64,000 nt of DNA from JADJEI01 sp035328465 (GTDB lineage: Bacteria; Bacteroidota; Ignavibacteria; Ignavibacteriales; Ignavibacteriaceae), in NCBI GenBank assembly GCA_035328465.1, contig DAOLIQ010000001.1, positions 23,164 to 87,163 of the forward strand, written 5' to 3'. The notes below the pieces were generated by a model that was given only the letters and a program-made list of their open reading frames with translations, did not search any database and was not told the DNA's origin. The position numbers and the translations under genes were made by a program. Positions 34,973 through 44,138 of this stretch are shown here, piece after piece. How positions within the stretch are numbered: the first letter of the stretch is position 1; every line of letters begins with the position of its first letter.

Positions 34973-37174
34973 CTAAAGTAAACTTCGGGAATTGTTAATT
35001 ACCCAATTTACTTCCTCAAAATAATTTGATAATATCTGCTTTTCATAATCTTCCGAGGCAAATCTGAAAGCGAGAGCAGCAGTTTTTCTTGCATTAATAA
35101 AATCAAGGTTTTCAAACATGTATTCAGAAAGTTTGAACAACGCATAACTACGAAATGTATTTTCAACAAGAAATGATTTATCAAATATTTTTAGGAAATC
35201 GTTGTAATCTTCCCCTAACCTTTTAGATAAGTTAATTAGAATTGGGAATGAATGGTAGTTATAGTTTTGTTCATTCATTTTTTTTAATACTTTATATTTT
35301 AAAGTATCACTTCCGGTAAGATAAATTGGAAGACCAACTTCACTTTTAATTAAGCTTCTTCGCACAAATGCTAAATAATTTAATGTACGGTTTGAGGATG
35401 AATTATAAATTTCATTATAAATCAAATCAGATTTTTCCGTTTGATTCAGTTCAGACATAAAATCAGCAAGCGCAAATTTTATCTGATAATAATTTGATGT
35501 GCCATAAAAATTATTCACTTTGGTTTTAAGAAATTTTACAGCTTCAGTTTTTCTATTCGTTTCAAAAAGACAAGAAGCATAGCCAATTATCGCTGAATAG
35601 TTTTCACTTTTTCCGATAACATCAGAAAACAGTGATAAAGATTCAAAGTATTTTTCTTGTTGAAAAAGATTCCATGCTTTGGTTAAACGATCGGAAATAT
35701 ATCTTGGGCAAACTTTGGAGAAGATTGGTTTTCTTCCAAAATAAAAATCAGCCATCGGTTTCTTATTCGATACATTGAATTTTGAAAGATGCTCATAATA
35801 TTCACTAATTAAGTCAGGGAAATATTTTCCATAAACCGATTGAAAATCAATATTGGAGTATAGCTGTTTAAATTTTGCAACCCCATAATTATCAATCAAA
35901 TATTTTGAAAACGAACCTGCATAGATGTATGACAAACTTGATGGTTGAAAGAAAAAATTAAACGATTCAAACAATGAGCCTAAATTAATTTTATAGCCAT
36001 TTTGAAAAGCTAAAGCAGCCATGTAATCAACAGGGTAATCGTCGTAATACGGATCGCCGGCGACTGCAGCTCCTTCAATTAATGCTGCGTTAAAATTGTC
36101 AGCTATTTTAAAAATTGTTGCACCAAATCCGACAGTAAAACAATGAGCAATTTCATGTTTTAATGTTCCATTGTAATTATCATACGTTAAATAAATTTGC
36201 ATTAACCATGGCTTAGCTACATCAGCATTCCCTGCACCGAATAATTTTTTTTTCTGATCAGCATTAGAAAAAATAAACGACTTAATCTTTTTGTTAGGCT
36301 TGTATTTAAAAAAGTTTTTTAATTCCTCATAATACATTTCGTGCCTGATTGCTAAAAGTTTAAGTTCGGACTTAGTTAGCTTGGAAGAATATTTTATCTC
36401 GAAGTGTTCGGTGCTAATCCCGAATTTTAATCTATTTGATAAAGATTTTTCTGTTGTTGTAAAACCAAATAACGGACTAAAATAAATAAATCCTGATGCC
36501 ACAATTACAGTAATACTTAGAAATAAAACTCGTTTCGTAGCAGAATATTTTGAAGCAAAAATTATAAACGAAATGATGATGCTTCCAAAATAAAATAAAT
36601 TGAATATTCTGTAAAGCATTAAAGTGGTAGATACAGTTAATCCTTCATCATAAATATTGCCGGGGAAAAAACCTACAATTGGGTTATAAAAATATACTTG
36701 TGGATTGAAATAAATCTCGAGCACCGGAATGAATAATATGATCAAAAAAATGACCACGAAAATTGTTCGAGAAAATTTTCTCCATACAAATATTGAGACA
36801 ACACTTAGCCCCATCCCAATAATGGAAGATGGAGTTAAAATTACTATGTAGAAAAATAAACCATCTACAAAGGAACAGAAACCATTCAGATATGAGTTTG
36901 CTAAAGAAATTATTAGTGGCAGCAAAATAAAAATCAAGAGATTCACAAAAAGCAATCTAAGCGAATAATTGTCTTCCTCAATTTTATGTTTTAAAAAATC
37001 TAATGAGTGAAAACCAGAGAGAAATGTAATCAGGATGGAATTAAAAACCGAAAACTCATATCCAAATACATTGGATAGAGAAAATTTCAGTAACAGTAAA
37101 TTGAACCCAACTATAATAAAACAATACGGGATTATTCCTTTTCGGAATTCAAATATTTTTTTAAATAAAGCCAA
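34973..37174 (-). CDS. Membrane-anchored gluzincin-type metallopeptidase with C-terminal TPR-like repeats
   Basis: A 733-residue protein. The first 235 residues hold about seven membrane helices. A soluble part follows with a zinc-peptidase motif HEIAH (340-344) and a downstream E367 in ALIEGAAVAG, the HExxH...E arrangement of peptidase MA-like enzymes. The C-terminal third (about 500-730) is helical with repeat-like segments (YFESLSLFSDVIGKSENYSA, INARKTAALAFRFASEDYE) resembling TPRs. The start is TTG one base after the murA stop, so expression depends on murA. I do not recognise a named family; a role in cell-envelope protein processing is a guess from murA linkage. Confidence 0.8.
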   Translation of the reverse strand: MALFKKIFEFRKGIIPYCFIIVGFNLLLLKFSLSNVFGYEFSVFNSILITFLSGFHSLDFLKHKIEEDNYSLRLLFVNLLIFILLPLIISLANSYLNGFCSFVDGLFFYIVILTPSSIIGMGLSVVSIFVWRKFSRTIFVVIFLIILFIPVLEIYFNPQVYFYNPIVGFFPGNIYDEGLTVSTTLMLYRIFNLFYFGSIIISFIIFASKYSATKRVLFLSITVIVASGFIYFSPLFGFTTTEKSLSNRLKFGISTEHFEIKYSSKLTKSELKLLAIRHEMYYEELKNFFKYKPNKKIKSFIFSNADQKKKLFGAGNADVAKPWLMQIYLTYDNYNGTLKHEIAHCFTVGFGATIFKIADNFNAALIEGAAVAGDPYYDDYPVDYMAALAFQNGYKINLGSLFESFNFFFQPSSLSYIYAGSFSKYLIDNYGVAKFKQLYSNIDFQSVYGKYFPDLISEYYEHLSKFNVSNKKPMADFYFGRKPIFSKVCPRYISDRLTKAWNLFQQEKYFESLSLFSDVIGKSENYSAIIGYASCLFETNRKTEAVKFLKTKVNNFYGTSNYYQIKFALADFMSELNQTEKSDLIYNEIYNSSSNRTLNYLAFVRRSLIKSEVGLPIYLTGSDTLKYKVLKKMNEQNYNYHSFPILINLSKRLGEDYNDFLKIFDKSFLVENTFRSYALFKLSEYMFENLDFINARKTAALAFRFASEDYEKQILSNYFEEVNWVINNSRSLL

Positions 37175-37175
37175 A

Positions 37176-38447
37176 TTAAAATTCAGTGCCTTCTACCCGT
37201 TGAATATCAGCATGCAACGCGGTAAGTTTTTCTTCAATTCGCTGATAACCACGGTCAAGATGATAAACACGAAGCACTTCAGTAGTGCCCTCTGCTGCAA
37301 GCCCTGCAATTACAAGCGAGGCACTTGCTCGAAGATCTGTTGACATAACTTTAGCACCAACTAACTTTTTTACTCCCTTCACAATAGCATTATTTTCTTT
37401 TACTTTTATATCTGCACCAAGGCGCATTAATTCGGGAATATGCTTGAAGCGATCTAAATAAATAGTATCAGTTATTTGTGAAGTTCCATTTGCAAGACAC
37501 ATCAGTGCTGTCCATTGAGCCTGCATATCTGTAGGAAATCCTGGGTAAACTGCAGTGGTAACATCAACAGGATTTAACTCAAAATTATCCGCAATAAGTT
37601 TGACTCCACCTTCCATCACTTCAACTTTGCAGCCGCAATCTTTTAATTTAGCTAACACTGCTCTAAGATGAGTTGTGTTCAAATTGGTCAATTCGACTTG
37701 TCCATGTGTAATAGCTCCGGAAATTAAAATGGTCCCCGCTTCGATTCTATCGGGGATAGTTTCAATTGAAGCAGGCATTAGATTATCCACCCCCTCAATC
37801 ATTAAAGAATTAGAACCGACTCCATCTATTTTAGCTCCCATTTTAATTAAAAACTCGGTTAGATTTTGTATTTCTGGTTCGGTGGCAGCATTATTAATTT
37901 GAGTGACACCTTTTGCAAGTACAGCAGCCATCAAAGTATTTCCAGTTGCTCCAACAGATGGAACATCAAAATTTATTATAGTTCCATTTAACCTTCCCCC
38001 TTTAGACTTTGCAATGATGTAACCTTCAGATAGTTCAATTTCAGCTCCCATTTTTTTTAATGCTTCAAGATGAAGATTTATCGGTCTTGGGCCCCATGCA
38101 CAACCTCCAGGTAATGAAACTTTTGCGTAACCAAACCTTGTAAGTAATGGACCTAATACATAAACGGAGGCTCTCATTTTTTTTACGTATTCATAAGGAG
38201 CATCCTGAGAAATGATGTTGCTGGTATCCAATTTAAGAGTGTGCTTTTCAAAATTATTTGTCACACCAAGGTGCAATAATAATTTCATCATAGTGAAAAC
38301 ATCATTGAGGCGCGGAGTATTTGACAACGTAGAAATTCCCGAGCTCAATAAACACGCCGGCATTAAAGCTAAAGAAGAATTTTTTGCACCGCTGACTTTT
38401 ATAGTTCCGTAAAGTTTTTTCCCGCCTCGAATTATAAATTTATCCAT
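37176..38447 (-). CDS. murA: UDP-N-acetylglucosamine 1-carboxyvinyltransferase
   Basis: Catalyses the committed step of peptidoglycan synthesis, transferring enolpyruvate from PEP to UDP-GlcNAc. The 423-residue protein has K22-N23 in SGAKNSSL, the fosfomycin-target cysteine C116 in LPGGCAWGPRP, and the C-terminal RASASLVIAGLAAEG segment. Having Cys rather than Asp at 116 predicts fosfomycin sensitivity of the enzyme. It follows the kinase gene by about 200 bases and is followed at one base by the metallopeptidase gene. The gap upstream could hold its own promoter. Confidence 0.97.
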   Translation of the reverse strand: MDKFIIRGGKKLYGTIKVSGAKNSSLALMPACLLSSGISTLSNTPRLNDVFTMMKLLLHLGVTNNFEKHTLKLDTSNIISQDAPYEYVKKMRASVYVLGPLLTRFGYAKVSLPGGCAWGPRPINLHLEALKKMGAEIELSEGYIIAKSKGGRLNGTIINFDVPSVGATGNTLMAAVLAKGVTQINNAATEPEIQNLTEFLIKMGAKIDGVGSNSLMIEGVDNLMPASIETIPDRIEAGTILISGAITHGQVELTNLNTTHLRAVLAKLKDCGCKVEVMEGGVKLIADNFELNPVDVTTAVYPGFPTDMQAQWTALMCLANGTSQITDTIYLDRFKHIPELMRLGADIKVKENNAIVKGVKKLVGAKVMSTDLRASASLVIAGLAAEGTTEVLRVYHLDRGYQRIEEKLTALHADIQRVEGTEF

Positions 38448-38649
38448 AGTTTATTATTAATTAGAATCTTTCTGTGAATAATTAAAAAAATATTTGATAC
38501 TAAAATAATTAAGAAGTCCTAAGCTTTAATCCCAACAAATTTTTTTCAGAAACTTCTGTAAAATTACGTATCACCAAAGTCGATCCATTTAATATCAAGG
38601 GCAAAGGTGAACTAGATGATATAGTGGATCACTGGATTTAAAAAGTACG

Positions 38650-39531
38650 TTAGTCATCCAGAAATGAAAAGAGTATTTTTTTGATGAGAGATTTTCGAGG
38701 AAGTAATTTCATATTTATTTCTTTTGCAGCCGCATTTGAAATTTCGGAAAGAAATTCATCACAATTTGAAAATCTATTCTCGAGATTGTTCGAAATTGCC
38801 TTAGAAATAATTGATCGAAAAACTTCAGGGATGATTGCGACTTTCAAATTATGGTTTTTAATTTCGGCATTCAGCTTTGAATTAACTATTTCATAATTAT
38901 TATTGGCTTGAAGTAATGGTGCGCCAACCAGCATCTCGAAAAGTGTTAATCCGATTGAATAAATATCACTTCGTTCAGATGCAGCTTCTCCCTCAATTTG
39001 TTCCGGGCTTAAATAAATAAGTGTTCCCGAATAATTGATTGCATCTGATTTATTAAAATAGACCGAACTTGAAATACCAAAATCCATTATCTTGACATTA
39101 CCACTCATATTTATCAAAATGTTGGACGGCTTAATATCCCGGTGAATTAATCCATGCTTATGTGCGAAAGAAACCCCATATAATACCTGCTTGATAATTG
39201 GAACAGCTTCATTCAAAGAAAAATATTTTTTCTGTGTGATCAGTTCATCCAATGAAAATCCGTTGAAGTATTCCATTATAATAGCAAAATTATTTTCTGC
39301 TTCTTCATAACCATAAACCGCAACAATATTTGGATGATTAAGTTTAGCCTGGTTCCTTGCTTCATTTCGAAAGCGATCAACAACCTTAAGATTTTTTGAA
39401 AGTGATTCAGATAAAAATTTTATTGCTACAAACCGCTCCAGCTTTAGATCAAACGCTTTATATACCGACCCCATGCCGCCTGTACCAAGTAAATCTAATA
39501 CCCGATAATGATAAAATTTTTTCCCTGTCAT
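38650..39531 (-). CDS. Hanks-type serine/threonine protein kinase, cytoplasmic
   Basis: A compact eukaryotic-like kinase domain with little else. From the ATG at 39531 it has 293 residues: glycine loop LGTGGMGSVY (about 16-25), VAIK lysine at about 38, HRDIKPSN (about 130-137) and DFG (about 150-152) followed by a GTLIYLSPEQ activation/P+1 segment. There is no membrane helix and no PASTA domain, unlike PknB/PrkC. A TTG six bases upstream is in frame, but an AAAGAAA site is correctly spaced only for the ATG. The start lies two bases after the phosphatase stop. Targets are unknown; murA is the next gene downstream. Confidence 0.92.
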   Translation of the reverse strand: MTGKKFYHYRVLDLLGTGGMGSVYKAFDLKLERFVAIKFLSESLSKNLKVVDRFRNEARNQAKLNHPNIVAVYGYEEAENNFAIIMEYFNGFSLDELITQKKYFSLNEAVPIIKQVLYGVSFAHKHGLIHRDIKPSNILINMSGNVKIMDFGISSSVYFNKSDAINYSGTLIYLSPEQIEGEAASERSDIYSIGLTLFEMLVGAPLLQANNNYEIVNSKLNAEIKNHNLKVAIIPEVFRSIISKAISNNLENRFSNCDEFLSEISNAAAKEINMKLLPRKSLIKKILFSFLDD

Positions 39532-39533
39532 CT

Positions 39534-40262
39534 TCAATTTCTTTGCAGAATTATCAAAGAAAAATTATCGGGTGCACCAGCAGTCTCAACTTTATTAACT
39601 AATTTTTCTGCTGCCTGCCCCAATTGATTATGGGCAAGAATATTTTCTATTTCTATATCATCAACCACTGAAGACACTCCATCAGTACAAATTAATATTT
39701 TACACCTACCTTCCTCATCTAACCTGGTTTTACTCAAATCAATTTTAGGATTTAATGAGTTGCCGATAGCGTTTATAATAACATTTTTTTTGGGATGAGT
39801 TAAAATATCTTTTGGTGCGATATTTCCTTCATCGACCAATTGCTGAACAAATGAATGATCTTTAGTAAGTAATTTTAATCTGCCCGAGTGGAAATAATAA
39901 ATTCTTGAGTCGCCAATATGTCCCCAATAAATAAAACTATCATTTAGGAAGACAACCTCAACTGTACTTGACATTCCAAAATATTTAAATTCTGTTTTCG
40001 CAAGGTGAAAGATATTTCTATTTGCGAATTCAATTGCTGATTTAATTCTTTCGAGGTAATCTTTTTCTGAAGAGTTTTTTTTAAATGCCTGATTGATTAG
40101 TTCGGCGGTTTTTCTTGATGCAAACTCTCCAGCGCTAGTTCCACCTAATCCATCACATACAATGGCTAAAATACCTTCGGGATATTTAAATACTTCCGCA
40201 AAATCCTCATTATTTTTACGAAGAAATCCTATATTAGAAATAACCGAATAACTAAAATTCAT
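39534..40262 (-). CDS. PP2C-family serine/threonine protein phosphatase
   Basis: A 242-residue metal-dependent phosphatase of the Stp/PrpC kind. Motifs: RKNNED (15-20), CDGLGGTSAGEFAS (36-49), WGHIGDSRIYYF (about 114-125), CTDGVSSVVDD and the terminal DNFSLIIL, covering the acidic residues of the binuclear Mn/Mg centre. It directly precedes the kinase with coupled spacing, the usual reversible switch pair. The ATG follows an AAGGGTAA site. The first promoter upstream is not obvious in the 200-base region shared with the divergent tRNA gene. Confidence 0.94.
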   Translation of the reverse strand: MNFSYSVISNIGFLRKNNEDFAEVFKYPEGILAIVCDGLGGTSAGEFASRKTAELINQAFKKNSSEKDYLERIKSAIEFANRNIFHLAKTEFKYFGMSSTVEVVFLNDSFIYWGHIGDSRIYYFHSGRLKLLTKDHSFVQQLVDEGNIAPKDILTHPKKNVIINAIGNSLNPKIDLSKTRLDEEGRCKILICTDGVSSVVDDIEIENILAHNQLGQAAEKLVNKVETAGAPDNFSLIILQRN

Positions 40263-40340
40263 TTACCCTTGATCCAAATCCATTTAAAATGACATCTTAA
40301 AAATTTTACAGACTTTACAGCAGTACTTTTATCCAAATAA

Positions 40341-40369
40341 TTGCTTAACAGACCGTTAAAAAGTATATT
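40341..40369 (+). promoter_or_regulatory. Candidate sigma70-type promoter for tRNA-Leu and tig
   Basis: TTGCTT (40341-40346), 17-base spacer, TATATT (40364-40369), giving a start near 40376 and an 87-base leader before the tRNA. A second, poorer pair (TTGAAC 40370-40375 and TTTATC 40393-40398) lies just downstream. No terminator separates tRNA-Leu from tig. Confidence 0.4.
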
Positions 40370-40462
40370 TGAACTTTATTTTTTGAAATAGTTTATCTTA
40401 ATCACAGATTTTCTAAAAACAAATTAATAAATTAGCACTTCATTTAATAGTATTTTATCCCT

Positions 40463-40544
40463 GCGAGAGTGGCGGAATTGGCAGACGCGCTAGACTTAGG
40501 ATCTAGTACCGAAAGGTGTCGGGGTTCGAGTCCCCGTTCTCGCA
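40463..40544 (+). tRNA. tRNA-Leu (anticodon TAG)
   Basis: An 82-base class II tRNA. The acceptor stem GCGAGAG pairs with TTCTCGC (final G-T pair), discriminator A at 40544, anticodon stem CTAGA/TCTAG (40490-40494 and 40502-40506) with loop CTTAGGA and anticodon TAG at 40497-40499. It has a type II variable arm (TACCGAAAGGTG region) and the T-loop GGTTCGAGTCC. CCA is not encoded. It reads CUN leucine codons. The tig start codon is 31 bases downstream. Confidence 0.98.
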
Positions 40545-40575
40545 CAATTAAGCAAGTTAGAAAGGAAAAATAAAT

Positions 40576-41880
40576 TTGGAATTTAAATCTGAACAGATAA
40601 ATTCGTCCGAGCTTCAAGTCGAGGTTTCATATGCTTATCCTGAAATTAAAAATCTAATTGAAGAAGAAGTAAAGAAACAATCAAAAAAAATAAATGTTGA
40701 TGGCTTCCGTAAAGGAAAAGTACCTCCTCATATCATTAAGCAGCGTTTTGGAGATGCGCTTGAATATGAAGCTGCAGAAAAGATAGCAAATGAAAAATTT
40801 TGGGAAGTAATTAAAGAAAAAGATCTAAACCCAATAAATCAACCTGTTTTAAGTGATTTAAAATTTGAACCAAGATCAGATTTATCTTTTAAAGTAAAAT
40901 TTGAAATCATGCCCGATATTCAGGTTGAAAATTATACTAATAATGAAATTTTAGTTCCCGAATTTAAAGTAACCGAAGAAGAAATTGATAAAGAAATCAA
41001 ATACTTACTTAATTCAAATCGTACATTTGAATCAACAGATTTTGTTGGTGAAGACGATAATTATATTATCGGTGTTGAGATAGAAAGGTTGGATGAATCA
41101 GGTAATTCGATTCCCGCAAGTAAAAAAGAAAATATAGAAATTGATTTCACTAATGAAAGAGTTCAGCCAGACATAAAAACGAATAGCAGAAATAAAAAAA
41201 TTGGTGATAGTTTCGATTTTTCATTCACAGACAAAAGAACTATTGAAAAAGAAGACCATTCAGCCGAAGAAGTTGAAGAAAAATATTTTTATCGTGCACT
41301 GATCAATAAAATTCAAAAAATAATCCTCCCGAAATTAGATGAAGAATTGATAAAAAAAATCACAAAGGAAAAATTCAATTCCGAGGATCAACTTCGCAGC
41401 AATATTAAAAACGATATTCAAAATTATTATGATTCGCAAGCAGAGGAATTTCTATCTGCAAAAATTATTTCACAAATTATTAAGAATAACGAATTTGATC
41501 CTCCCCGTTCTCTGGTAAATAATGTGATTGAAGAATATGTTCAAAATGAAGAGAAAAATTCCAAAAAGAGAGGCTATGAAAAATTTGATAAGGAACACGC
41601 GAGAACGCACTTTGAAAAGCCTGCCTTGAATGAAGTAAAATGGTATATGTTAAGTGAACAGATAATTAAAAAAGAAAATTTGCAGGCAACCGATGACGAA
41701 ATTGAAGAAGAGGCTCAAAAAGAATCTGTCAAAACGAATATCGAATTAGAAAAACTTCTCAGTTTTTATAAATCCCCAAAGCAGAAAGAAAAGTTTACTA
41801 ATAAAAAATTATGGGATTTTTTAACATCGAATAATAAAATCAAGTATGTTCACCCCGATCAATTACCAAAAAATGAATGA
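40576..41880 (+). CDS. tig: Trigger factor (ribosome-associated chaperone)
   Basis: A 434-residue chaperone that binds nascent chains at the ribosome exit tunnel. The N-terminal ribosome-binding domain carries GFRKGKVPPHIIKQRFG (43-59), the FRxGxxP signature. A middle FKBP-like domain (about 150-245) is diverged, and the long helical C-terminal arms are acidic/basic and lysine-rich. The start is TTG at 40576, seven bases after an AGAAAGGA site. Gene order tig-clpP matches many bacteria, with seven bases between them. PPIase activity cannot be inferred from the diverged domain. Confidence 0.95.
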   Translation: MEFKSEQINSSELQVEVSYAYPEIKNLIEEEVKKQSKKINVDGFRKGKVPPHIIKQRFGDALEYEAAEKIANEKFWEVIKEKDLNPINQPVLSDLKFEPRSDLSFKVKFEIMPDIQVENYTNNEILVPEFKVTEEEIDKEIKYLLNSNRTFESTDFVGEDDNYIIGVEIERLDESGNSIPASKKENIEIDFTNERVQPDIKTNSRNKKIGDSFDFSFTDKRTIEKEDHSAEEVEEKYFYRALINKIQKIILPKLDEELIKKITKEKFNSEDQLRSNIKNDIQNYYDSQAEEFLSAKIISQIIKNNEFDPPRSLVNNVIEEYVQNEEKNSKKRGYEKFDKEHARTHFEKPALNEVKWYMLSEQIIKKENLQATDDEIEEEAQKESVKTNIELEKLLSFYKSPKQKEKFTNKKLWDFLTSNNKIKYVHPDQLPKNE

Positions 41881-41887
41881 GGAAATT

Positions 41888-42508
41888 ATGAGCAATAAAT
41901 TTGAAATTTTTAATCAGCTTGTCCCCTACGTTATCGAACAAACAGGCAGGGGCGAACGAGGTATGGATATTTTTTCCCGTCTGCTTAGAGAAAGGATCAT
42001 TTTCATTGGAACTGCAATTGATGATCACATAGCGAGCCTTACAATTGCACAATTAATTTTTCTTGAAGCAGAAGATTCTGAAAAAGATATTAATCTTTAC
42101 ATAAATAGTCCCGGAGGCAGTGTAAGTTCTGGCTTGGCTATTTATGACACAATGAAATATATAAAACCGGATGTTTCAACTATTTGTGTTGGAATGGCAG
42201 CAAGCATGGGTGCGGTTTTATTAGCTGGCGGAGCAGAAGGAAAACGTACCAGCCTTCCGAATTCAAAAATCATGATACATCAGCCGTGGATAGGCGGGCT
42301 GCAGGGACAAACCTCGGACATTGAAATTCATGCACGAGAAATGGTCAAGACAAGAGATACATTATACAAAATTCTTTCGGATCATACCGGCAAACCGATA
42401 GAACAAATCGCAAAGGATTGTGAGCGTGATCATTATCTCTCAGCAGAAGAAGCATTGAGTTATCATTTAATAGATAACATTCTCGAGAAAAGAATCCCTA
42501 TTAAATAA
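41888..42508 (+). CDS. clpP: ATP-dependent Clp protease proteolytic subunit
   Basis: A 206-residue serine peptidase forming the ClpP tetradecamer. The catalytic triad is S106 (GMAASMG), H131 (MIHQPW) and D181 (CERDHYLS), with spacing matching E. coli ClpP. A short N-terminal stretch before YVIEQTGRGERGMDIFSRLL fits the propeptide/axial loop. An in-frame ATG at 41846 lies inside tig; the start at 41888 is preferred because it has GAGGAAA just upstream and gives normal length. clpX is not in the window. Confidence 0.97.
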   Translation: MSNKFEIFNQLVPYVIEQTGRGERGMDIFSRLLRERIIFIGTAIDDHIASLTIAQLIFLEAEDSEKDINLYINSPGGSVSSGLAIYDTMKYIKPDVSTICVGMAASMGAVLLAGGAEGKRTSLPNSKIMIHQPWIGGLQGQTSDIEIHAREMVKTRDTLYKILSDHTGKPIEQIAKDCERDHYLSAEEALSYHLIDNILEKRIPIK

Positions 42509-42512
42509 ATTT

Positions 42513-42542
42513 AGCGGCTGCAATATGTTTTTGCATGCCGCT
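42513..42542 (+). terminator. Hairpin after clpP, probable terminator or processing site
   Basis: AGCGGCTGCAA (42513-42523) pairs with TTGCA and GCCGCT (42531-42542) as an 11-pair stem with one bulged T and a seven-base loop. It begins five bases after the clpP stop. The following sequence is only moderately T-rich (GTAATTAATTTGTTATT), so termination may be partial. An ATG in its loop is not a plausible start. Confidence 0.55.
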
Positions 42543-42572
42543 GTAATTAATTTGTTATTAAAAAAACTTCTA

Positions 42573-44045
42573 ATGATGAATAATTTTTCGGAATCATCCA
42601 ATAAAAAAATTATCAAGTATTTACTATTCATCATTCTAACCTGCCCTTACCTTTTATTTCCTCAGAGTTCTGTGGAGCTTGAATTAAACCAATATTTAGC
42701 CAGCTATAAATCTGTAAAAAATATACCTTCTATTTCGGGAGGTGTGATGAAAAATGGAAAAATCATCTGGCTTAAAACTATTGGATATGCCGATGTAGAA
42801 AACTTTGTTCCAGCTACTGATTCAACTGTTTATCGTATTGCTTCTATTTCAAAACTCATTACTTCGTCCGCAATTATGCAGCTAGTTGAAAAAGGCAAGG
42901 TGAAATTGGATGATGATGCCAGAAAATATCTTAATTACTTTCCAAAGAAAAAATATACTTTTACTGTTAGACAATTATTAAATCATACATCAGGAATCCG
43001 GGATTATATTTCAGGTGAATTTGACAGTAAAATCTATTTCCATTCCACCAGGGAGGTTATAAATATGCTGGCAAAAGATTCGTTGGATTTCGAGCCAGGA
43101 ACGGCATATCAATACTCTACCCTTGCCTACAATTTACTCGCTGGTATAATCGAACAGGTAACCGGAATGTCGTATCTCGATTATGTTACGAATAACATTC
43201 TAAAGCCGCTTAAAATGAATCGAACCTCGGCAGACGTTCAGAAAGATATTATTTATTACAGAGCACGGGGTTATGTTAGAGATAATTCGAGGGAATTAAA
43301 AAATGCACCGCTGGCAGACTTGAGCATTAAATATCCTGGTGGGGGTTTTTTATCAACAGCGGCTGACTTGTTAAAATTTGCCAATGCACTTCTAGAAGGT
43401 AAAATATTTTCAAGGAATTTGCTTGATACAATGTCTGCCCCAACAGTATTAAAAAATGGAAAAATTCAAAGCTATGGGATGGGTATAGATAGAGAAATAG
43501 ATTCATACGGTCGAGTTTACTATACGCATTCGGGAAACGGCACTGGATTCGTTTCAGAAATTGATATCTACCCCGATCAAAAGGTCGCAACCGTGCACCT
43601 CATTAATTTAAAAGATAGACAATTGGATTCTCCTGCCGCGGAATTTGCTTCGATATTATTTGGCAGTGGTTATCATCCTTTAAAGAAATCACTAGCAGAC
43701 AGGCTGCTGCCCGAATTTTTTACTCTGCGTACAGATTCTGTTTTCAGCTTATATAAAAAAATTAAATCTGATTCATCTCAATACTACAACATAAATGAAG
43801 AAGAATTTTCTTATCTAGGATATGATTTGTTAAGGAATAATATGGTAGTTGAATCAGTCCTGCTCTTTAAACTTTTTGTTACAGAATTTCCAAATTATTA
43901 TAAGGCATATTCTGGACTCGCAGATGCATATTTAAGCGATGGAAATAAAGGACTGGCAGCTAAAAATTTTCGATCTGCTATCAAGCTTAACCCTCAAGAT
44001 AAATATTCAATAAACAAGTTGAAGAAATTGAGTTCTCAAAAATAA
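42573..44045 (+). CDS. Exported serine hydrolase, beta-lactamase/class C (AmpC-like) family, with C-terminal TPR
   Basis: From the ATG at 42573 it has 490 residues. A basic start and hydrophobic helix (IIKYLLFIILTCPYLLFPQ, about 13-31) form a signal peptide. The serine-hydrolase domain shows S91-x-x-K94 (SISK), YST in the place of the YxN motif (AYQYSTLAYN), and an HSGNGTGF motif for KTG. The C-terminal 100 residues include a TPR (AYSGLADAYLSDGNKGLAAKNF). Such proteins are peptidases or esterases acting on the envelope; no antibiotic resistance is implied. An earlier in-frame ATG at 42525 sits in the clpP hairpin loop and was rejected as start. Confidence 0.88.
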   Translation: MMNNFSESSNKKIIKYLLFIILTCPYLLFPQSSVELELNQYLASYKSVKNIPSISGGVMKNGKIIWLKTIGYADVENFVPATDSTVYRIASISKLITSSAIMQLVEKGKVKLDDDARKYLNYFPKKKYTFTVRQLLNHTSGIRDYISGEFDSKIYFHSTREVINMLAKDSLDFEPGTAYQYSTLAYNLLAGIIEQVTGMSYLDYVTNNILKPLKMNRTSADVQKDIIYYRARGYVRDNSRELKNAPLADLSIKYPGGGFLSTAADLLKFANALLEGKIFSRNLLDTMSAPTVLKNGKIQSYGMGIDREIDSYGRVYYTHSGNGTGFVSEIDIYPDQKVATVHLINLKDRQLDSPAAEFASILFGSGYHPLKKSLADRLLPEFFTLRTDSVFSLYKKIKSDSSQYYNINEEEFSYLGYDLLRNNMVVESVLLFKLFVTEFPNYYKAYSGLADAYLSDGNKGLAAKNFRSAIKLNPQDKYSINKLKKLSSQK

Positions 44046-44080
44046 AATTTCGGTCAAACCTATGCACTTATTTTTATAGC

Positions 44081-44108
44081 TTGATTTCATCAGCAAATGA
44101 TTTAAATT
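44081..44108 (+). promoter_or_regulatory. Candidate sigma70-type promoter for the VWA/AAA pair
   Basis: TTGATT (44081-44086), 16-base spacer, TAAATT (44103-44108), predicting a start near 44115, about 24 bases before the VWA ATG. The -35 hexamer is identical to those before the transglycosylase and T9SS-cargo genes. Confidence 0.4.
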
Positions 44109-44138
44109 ATCTAACAAAAATTACAATTTAAAATCCGC

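Noticed and set aside
38513..38641. A 42-codon plus-strand open frame in the gap before murA whose translation looks protein-like (SVKLRITKVDPFNIKG)
   Set aside because: It has no ATG, GTG or TTG start near its beginning and no ribosome site. It may be a gene relic, but nothing identifies it.
40263..40285. Six-codon open frame ending just before the PP2C start
   Set aside because: Too short to distinguish from chance and no regulatory codon run is visible.
42525..42572. Upstream ATG for the serine hydrolase, adding 16 residues
   Set aside because: The ATG lies in the loop of the hairpin after clpP and the extension would spoil the signal peptide; 42573 fits better.
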